From: Boseongicola sp. H5
Lineage (GTDB): Bacteria > Pseudomonadota > Alphaproteobacteria > Rhodobacterales > Rhodobacteraceae
NCBI GenBank assembly: GCA_020622165.1
Contig: JACNMN010000002.1
Coordinates: 496,001 to 560,000, forward strand
Direction: 5' to 3'
DNA length: 64,000 nucleotides
Position 1 is the first letter of the stretch; each line of letters begins with the position of its first letter. The notes beneath the pieces are model-generated. The model worked only from the letters and a program-made list of their open reading frames with translations, was not told where the DNA came from and ran no database searches. The position numbers and the translations under genes were made by a program. This document shows positions 63,525-64,000 of this stretch, one piece after another.

Positions 63525-64000
63525 GCCTGATCGAAACCCGGGATCTGGCCCTGCGCCTGGGGCGGGAAACCGTGCTCCGGGATGTCGATTTCGCCATCGA
63601 ACCGGGCGAAATCGTGACCATCGTCGGGCCCAACGGTTCGGGCAAGTCGAGCTTCCTGAAAGCGCTGATCGGCGTCCTGGAGCCGAGCGCAGGCAGTATC
63701 CACCGCGCGCCCAGGCTGAAAATCGGGTATGTGCCGCAGCAATTGCACATCGACCGGACCCTGCCGCTGACCGTGGCGCGGTTTCTGTCGCTGCCGCAAC
63801 GCCAGACCCGGAAGGCGATGTGTGCAGCACTTGAAGAGGCCGGGGCCGCCGATCTGCTCTCCCGTCAGATGACCGATCTGTCCGGCGGCCAGCGTCAGCG
63901 GGTTCTTCTGGCCCGCGCCTTGCTGAACCACCCCGATCTCCTGATCCTCGACGAGGCAACCCAGGGCCTTGATCAGCCCGGCTCCGCCGCGTTCTACCGG
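63521..64000 (+). CDS. znuC: Zinc ABC transporter ATP-binding protein ZnuC (partial, runs off the window)
   Basis: The first 160 codons of an ABC ATPase. Walker A is IVGPNGSGKSSFLKALIG, the signature LSGGQRQRVLLARAL and Walker B LLILDEATQGLD; the Q-loop GYVPQQL is also present. It powers zinc uptake with ZnuA and a permease presumably encoded beyond the window. It overlaps the zur stop. Confidence 0.95.
   Translation, partial: MSLIETRDLALRLGRETVLRDVDFAIEPGEIVTIVGPNGSGKSSFLKALIGVLEPSAGSIHRAPRLKIGYVPQQLHIDRTLPLTVARFLSLPQRQTRKAMCAALEEAGAADLLSRQMTDLSGGQRQRVLLARALLNHPDLLILDEATQGLDQPGSAAFYR

Overview
The window is high-GC DNA from an alphaproteobacterium, most likely of the family Rhodobacteraceae (Roseobacter/Paracoccus relatives). 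The evidence is gene content only: a NarR-type Crp/Fnr regulator divergent from narK1-narK2-narGHJI (the Paracoccus arrangement), an hmu-type heme uptake locus, a TRAP transporter operon, an RTX/Hint protein typical of marine Rhodobacteraceae, and complete hut and partial his clusters. No rRNA, CRISPR array or intact insertion sequence was seen. One tRNA (Tyr, anticodon GTA) is present.

Layout. 0-4 kb: the tail of APS kinase (cysC), a secreted MORN-repeat protein and NAD synthetase. 4-10 kb: a heme uptake locus with TonB-dependent receptor, TonB, two ExbD, ExbB and a small exported protein on the minus strand, divergent from hmuS. 10-19 kb: a catabolic operon (RpiR regulator, N-formylglutamate-amidohydrolase-like enzyme, TRAP transporter DctQMP, glutamine-synthetase-like ligase, a frameshifted aldehyde dehydrogenase, iron alcohol dehydrogenase) whose enzymes suggest gamma-glutamylation of an amine or amino alcohol. 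19-23.5 kb: a large RTX/Hint protein. 23.5-36.5 kb: the respiratory nitrate reductase locus, with an unusual tail of PPIase, hemerythrin-like protein, internally deleted beta-carbonic anhydrase and DUF2478 protein.

36.5-44 kb: the five-step histidine degradation pathway, hutU-hutG-hutH-hutI on the minus strand and hutF-hutC on the plus strand, around a 20-bp palindromic operator. 44-48 kb: histidine biosynthesis genes hisB, hisH, hisA, hisF and hisE, interleaved with two small genes. 48-51 kb: small housekeeping genes, a candidate small RNA or attenuator, rlmB and tRNA-Tyr. 51-54 kb: an apparent island scar next to the tRNA, with a serine-recombinase remnant, a two-domain GT61/FkbM protein and a phage-like small protein. 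54-61 kb: ppsA, a glycosyltransferase-like protein, RidA, clpX, clpP and a methyltransferase gene interrupted by an in-frame TGA. 61-64 kb: an ArsR/SRPBCC pair and the zinc locus (znuA divergent from zur-znuC around a perfect Zur-type palindrome).

How the genes work together. The nitrate locus brings nitrate in (NarK1/NarK2), reduces it at the membrane (NarGHI, matured by NarJ) and is probably switched on by FNR and NarR through two boxes between narR and narK1. The hut genes convert histidine to glutamate and formate and sit directly beside the biosynthetic his genes. The heme and zinc loci are metal-acquisition systems. The most open question is the substrate of the TRAP/ligase/dehydrogenase operon. 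All functional calls come from reading the sequence; no database search was run.
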